From Ashinkailepas kermadecensis (lineage: Eukaryota > Arthropoda > Thecostraca > Neolepadidae), in NCBI GenBank assembly GCA_034440615.1, contig JAOTOM010004141.1, positions 92,501-156,500 on the forward strand: a DNA stretch of 64,000 bases, read 5' to 3'. Each line of letters begins with the position of its first letter. The stretch's first letter is position 1. A program made the position numbers and the translations under genes. Below are positions 61,957-64,000 of the stretch, piece by piece. The notes under the pieces are model-generated. The model saw nothing but the letters and a program-made list of their open reading frames with translations. It searched no databases and was not told where the DNA came from.

Positions 61957-64000
61957 CTATCGTGCTCGGCCCCAGCTCCGCACTATCGAGGCGATTTTGG
62001 TCGCGAGCAGACTGTGGATTTCGGGACTGATCTGAGGTCTCTTGAATTGTCTTTTCCGCTCCTCAATCCGAACGGCAACGCCTTGAACCGCCAACAACGG
62101 CGAGTGGTGAAGGCTTGTCTGTGAGTGGCGAGGGATCAACTGTGAGTTGGGAATGTTCGTTTGTGAGTGGTGAAGGCTCGATTGTGAGTGGGGAAGGCTG
62201 GCCTGTGAGTCGGGAAGGCTCGACTGTGATTCGGGAAGACTCGTCTGCGAGTGGAAGAGGCTCGAGTGTAGGTGGGGGATGCTCGTCTGTGGGTGAGGCG
62301 GAGTTTCCTGCGGACCGGGCAGACCCGAGAACGGTCGGAACACTCGTGCTGGCTGAACCGGAAACGGGTGTGAGAAGGAAGCGAGACTGTCGGAGCCAGC
62401 GGGCATTGGGGGAGCAGGAGCAGACGGGATCACCCCACTATCCAGCTGTGACACAAGTTCTGAGGACCCGAGAAGAGAAGTGTATTCGTTCGAATCAGCA
62501 TGTTCTGGAGGAAGAGCGAAAGTGGGGCCGGATGCTTGGATGGTAGCCGGCGGCACGGATGGAGGAAGGGGCCCAGACGGAGGTGAGGAGACGTCTGGAA
62601 CAGTTGGCCTGATAGCTGGAAGGTGCGCAGTGGCAGACGGGAGAGACGCTGGCAGTGGAGTTGGCTCAGGTGACGGACGAACCGTCGGTGGTGGAACAGG
62701 GTGAGGTGGTGGACGAGCCGCCGGTGGTGGAACAGGGTGAGGTGGTGGACGAGTCGCCGGTGGTGGGGTGGGGCGAGGTGACGGTGTTAAAGTCGTCTCA
62801 GGACCGCCGCCAGGTCCCGGCAGGACAGGCGGGTACCCCGTTACAAATGGGACATCCGGTCCACTGGGGAACGACGGGAACGCATCTGGATCTGGTGAAG
62901 GCGCCTCATCCGGGGAAATGCCTGCTGGCTTGATCCCTGGAGGATGTACTCCTGGTGGGTGTGATCCGGGAGGGAGCACTCCTGGAGGAAGTACTCCTGG
63001 AGGGAGCACTTCTGGGGGAGACACTCCGGGAGGAAATACTCCTGGCGGTATCACTTCCGTTGGGGGCACTCCGGGAGGATGCACTCCTGGAGGGAGCACT
63101 CCTGGGGGGAATACTCCGGGAGGGAATACTCCTGACGGCAACACTTCCGTTGGGGGCACTCCAGGAGGAAACACTCCTGGAGGGAGCACTCCTGGGGGGA
63201 ATACTCCGGGAGGGAACACCACTGGAGGAAGCACTCCTGGAGGGCGTACATGAGGTGGGTAGGTAATAGGTGGGCGGATGGAAGGTGGCCTGATCTCTTT
63301 CGAAGTTGTGGTTGTGGGTGTTTCGGTTGTGGTGGTTATCTCGTCACAATACCCGTCCCCGTCTAGATCAGTGTACATTTCTCCTTCGTCCTCACCATTG
63401 CCCTTCCCGTGTCCACCATCGCCCTTGTTCTTGTCACTGCCATGTTCTGTATTCTTGTTATTCTTTCTCTCCCTGTTTTTGTGCATGTTCTTCAGCTTCT
63501 TCCGCATTTCGTAGTACCTGTTGATCTCCTTTCTGATGTCGTCCATCTGGCCTCTGATATCGAGATGACGGCCCGTCGCCGTGGCGATGGCTCTGGCCAT
63601 TGTTCGACGACCAGTGATGATCTCTATGTCATCATAGTAGTGCGTGGACTCTTCCACAGGCTTTGGTGTCGTTGTGTCTGGCACCGGCGCCAGCACCGCT
63701 GGATAATCATAGTCGTAATCTACCGGCTGTGCTTCCTCAGATATGGCCATGCTGGTCGGAGGGTGGTCGTAGTCCAGAGGGAAATCGTCATCGGGAGCAC
63801 TGTCAGGTGCCGACGTCTCGTGCCCTTGCTCGTTCATCTTCTCTTCCCTCTCGGCATCCTCCCCCGCGTCATAGGCCTTCTTCCGAAGCTTGCACTTCTT
63901 GGGCGCGCACCGAAAGCCCACGCACTTCCCACTGAGACACTGTATGCTGCGCATGCACGCCCGGTCTTTGGGCTTCTGCTTCCAGCAACTGTTGCCCAGC
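61957..64000 (-). CDS. unrecognised secreted-type acidic/Pro-rich protein, 5' end outside window
   Basis: The frame is open from the right edge (63999) to the stop at 61957, giving 680 visible residues; the start is not in the window. Order of parts: a cysteine cluster (residues ~5-35, spacing C-x9-C-x5-C-x3-C-x4-C-x4-C, with CLSGKCVGFRC); acidic, Tyr-rich stretches (DYDYDYP, THYYDDIEI); a basic coiled-coil-like segment (IRKEINRYYEMRKKLKNMHK); YTDLDGDGYCDE, which resembles a DxDxDG calcium loop; a Thr run; about 20 PPGV(F/L/H) pentapeptide repeats (DNA 62930-63260); Pro-rich repeats; Ser/Gln heptads such as SLPDSQA (62110-62300); and a basic C terminus ending SWGRAR. The composition suggests an extracellular matrix, cement or cuticle-type protein. 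That is inference only, and no family is recognised. Confidence 0.7.
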   Translation of the reverse strand, partial: LGNSCWKQKPKDRACMRSIQCLSGKCVGFRCAPKKCKLRKKAYDAGEDAEREEKMNEQGHETSAPDSAPDDDFPLDYDHPPTSMAISEEAQPVDYDYDYPAVLAPVPDTTTPKPVEESTHYYDDIEIITGRRTMARAIATATGRHLDIRGQMDDIRKEINRYYEMRKKLKNMHKNRERKNNKNTEHGSDKNKGDGGHGKGNGEDEGEMYTDLDGDGYCDEITTTTETPTTTTSKEIRPPSIRPPITYPPHVRPPGVLPPVVFPPGVFPPGVLPPGVFPPGVPPTEVLPSGVFPPGVFPPGVLPPGVHPPGVPPTEVIPPGVFPPGVSPPEVLPPGVLPPGVLPPGSHPPGVHPPGIKPAGISPDEAPSPDPDAFPSFPSGPDVPFVTGYPPVLPGPGGGPETTLTPSPRPTPPPATRPPPHPVPPPAARPPPHPVPPPTVRPSPEPTPLPASLPSATAHLPAIRPTVPDVSSPPSGPLPPSVPPATIQASGPTFALPPEHADSNEYTSLLGSSELVSQLDSGVIPSAPAPPMPAGSDSLASFSHPFPVQPARVFRPFSGLPGPQETPPHPQTSIPHLHSSLFHSQTSLPESQSSLPDSQASLPHSQSSLHHSQTNIPNSQLIPRHSQTSLHHSPLLAVQGVAVRIEERKRQFKRPQISPEIHSLLATKIASIVRSWGRAR

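Noticed and set aside
62115..63266. Plus-strand frames rich in Gly/Thr/Pro
   Set aside because: They are antisense shadows of the minus-strand PPGV-repeat gene, which has the longer frame and a Cys cluster.

Overview
This is a repeat-rich nuclear window from an animal, most likely a marine invertebrate. An arthropod is possible, since scattered TTAGG-like strings occur in the first 2 kb, but I cannot name the species. Three protein-coding genes are supported. The first is a survival motor neuron (SMN) orthologue on + (coding exons 3382-3517, 5255-5413 and 10786-11612; 373 aa). The second is a CCDC6 orthologue on + (nine coding exons from 26925 to 56203; 455 aa). The third is the 3' part of a secreted-looking, acidic and Pro-rich protein on - (61957 to the right edge), which I do not recognise. 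The exon joins of SMN and CCDC6 are phase-consistent throughout. I derived them by eye from protein similarity and splice-site consensus.

Layout. 1-2.8 kb is AT-rich with no gene. 2.8-12.1 kb holds SMN, with a degenerate minus-strand LINE (PHD finger and 2A-like motif) in its second intron. 12.1-17.3 kb is mostly featureless. 17.3-26.5 kb is a transposon cluster: a 78-bp-type array, a plus-strand LINE interrupted by a hAT-like element, and a complete but frameshifted piggyBac element with TTAA target sites. 26.9-56.2 kb is CCDC6. Its introns hold about 1-kb segmental repeats, tRNA-derived SINEs, two further LINE fragments, TA microsatellites and many minisatellites. 56.8-59.4 kb is a LINE with endonuclease and RNase H domains but a deleted reverse-transcriptase core. 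59.8-60.0 kb is a 230-bp near-perfect hairpin.

The most unusual property is where the minisatellites lie. At several SMN and CCDC6 exon boundaries, the sequence straddling the splice junction has itself been tandemly copied into the neighbouring intron. The extreme case is CCDC6 exon 7. There a 60/63-bp unit containing branch-point-like sequence, the acceptor AG and the first ~25-37 nt of the exon is repeated about 39 times (48.3-50.7 kb), and only the last copy continues into the full exon. Smaller cases are the exon 5 acceptor (37 bp x3), the exon 5 donor (31 bp x~10), diverged copies near the exon 6 and 7 donors, the SMN exon 2 acceptor (x3), the SMN start-codon region (60 bp x~8) and the SMN stop region.

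A second theme is a ~55-bp 3' tail (GGGCGC...GCGCCC followed by an AAYN-type tail). It is shared by a LINE 3' end and by tRNA-derived SINEs, and it also occurs alone as 37-63-bp insertions with clear target-site duplications. One such insertion places a CTAAC branch-point motif 30 nt upstream of CCDC6 exon 2.
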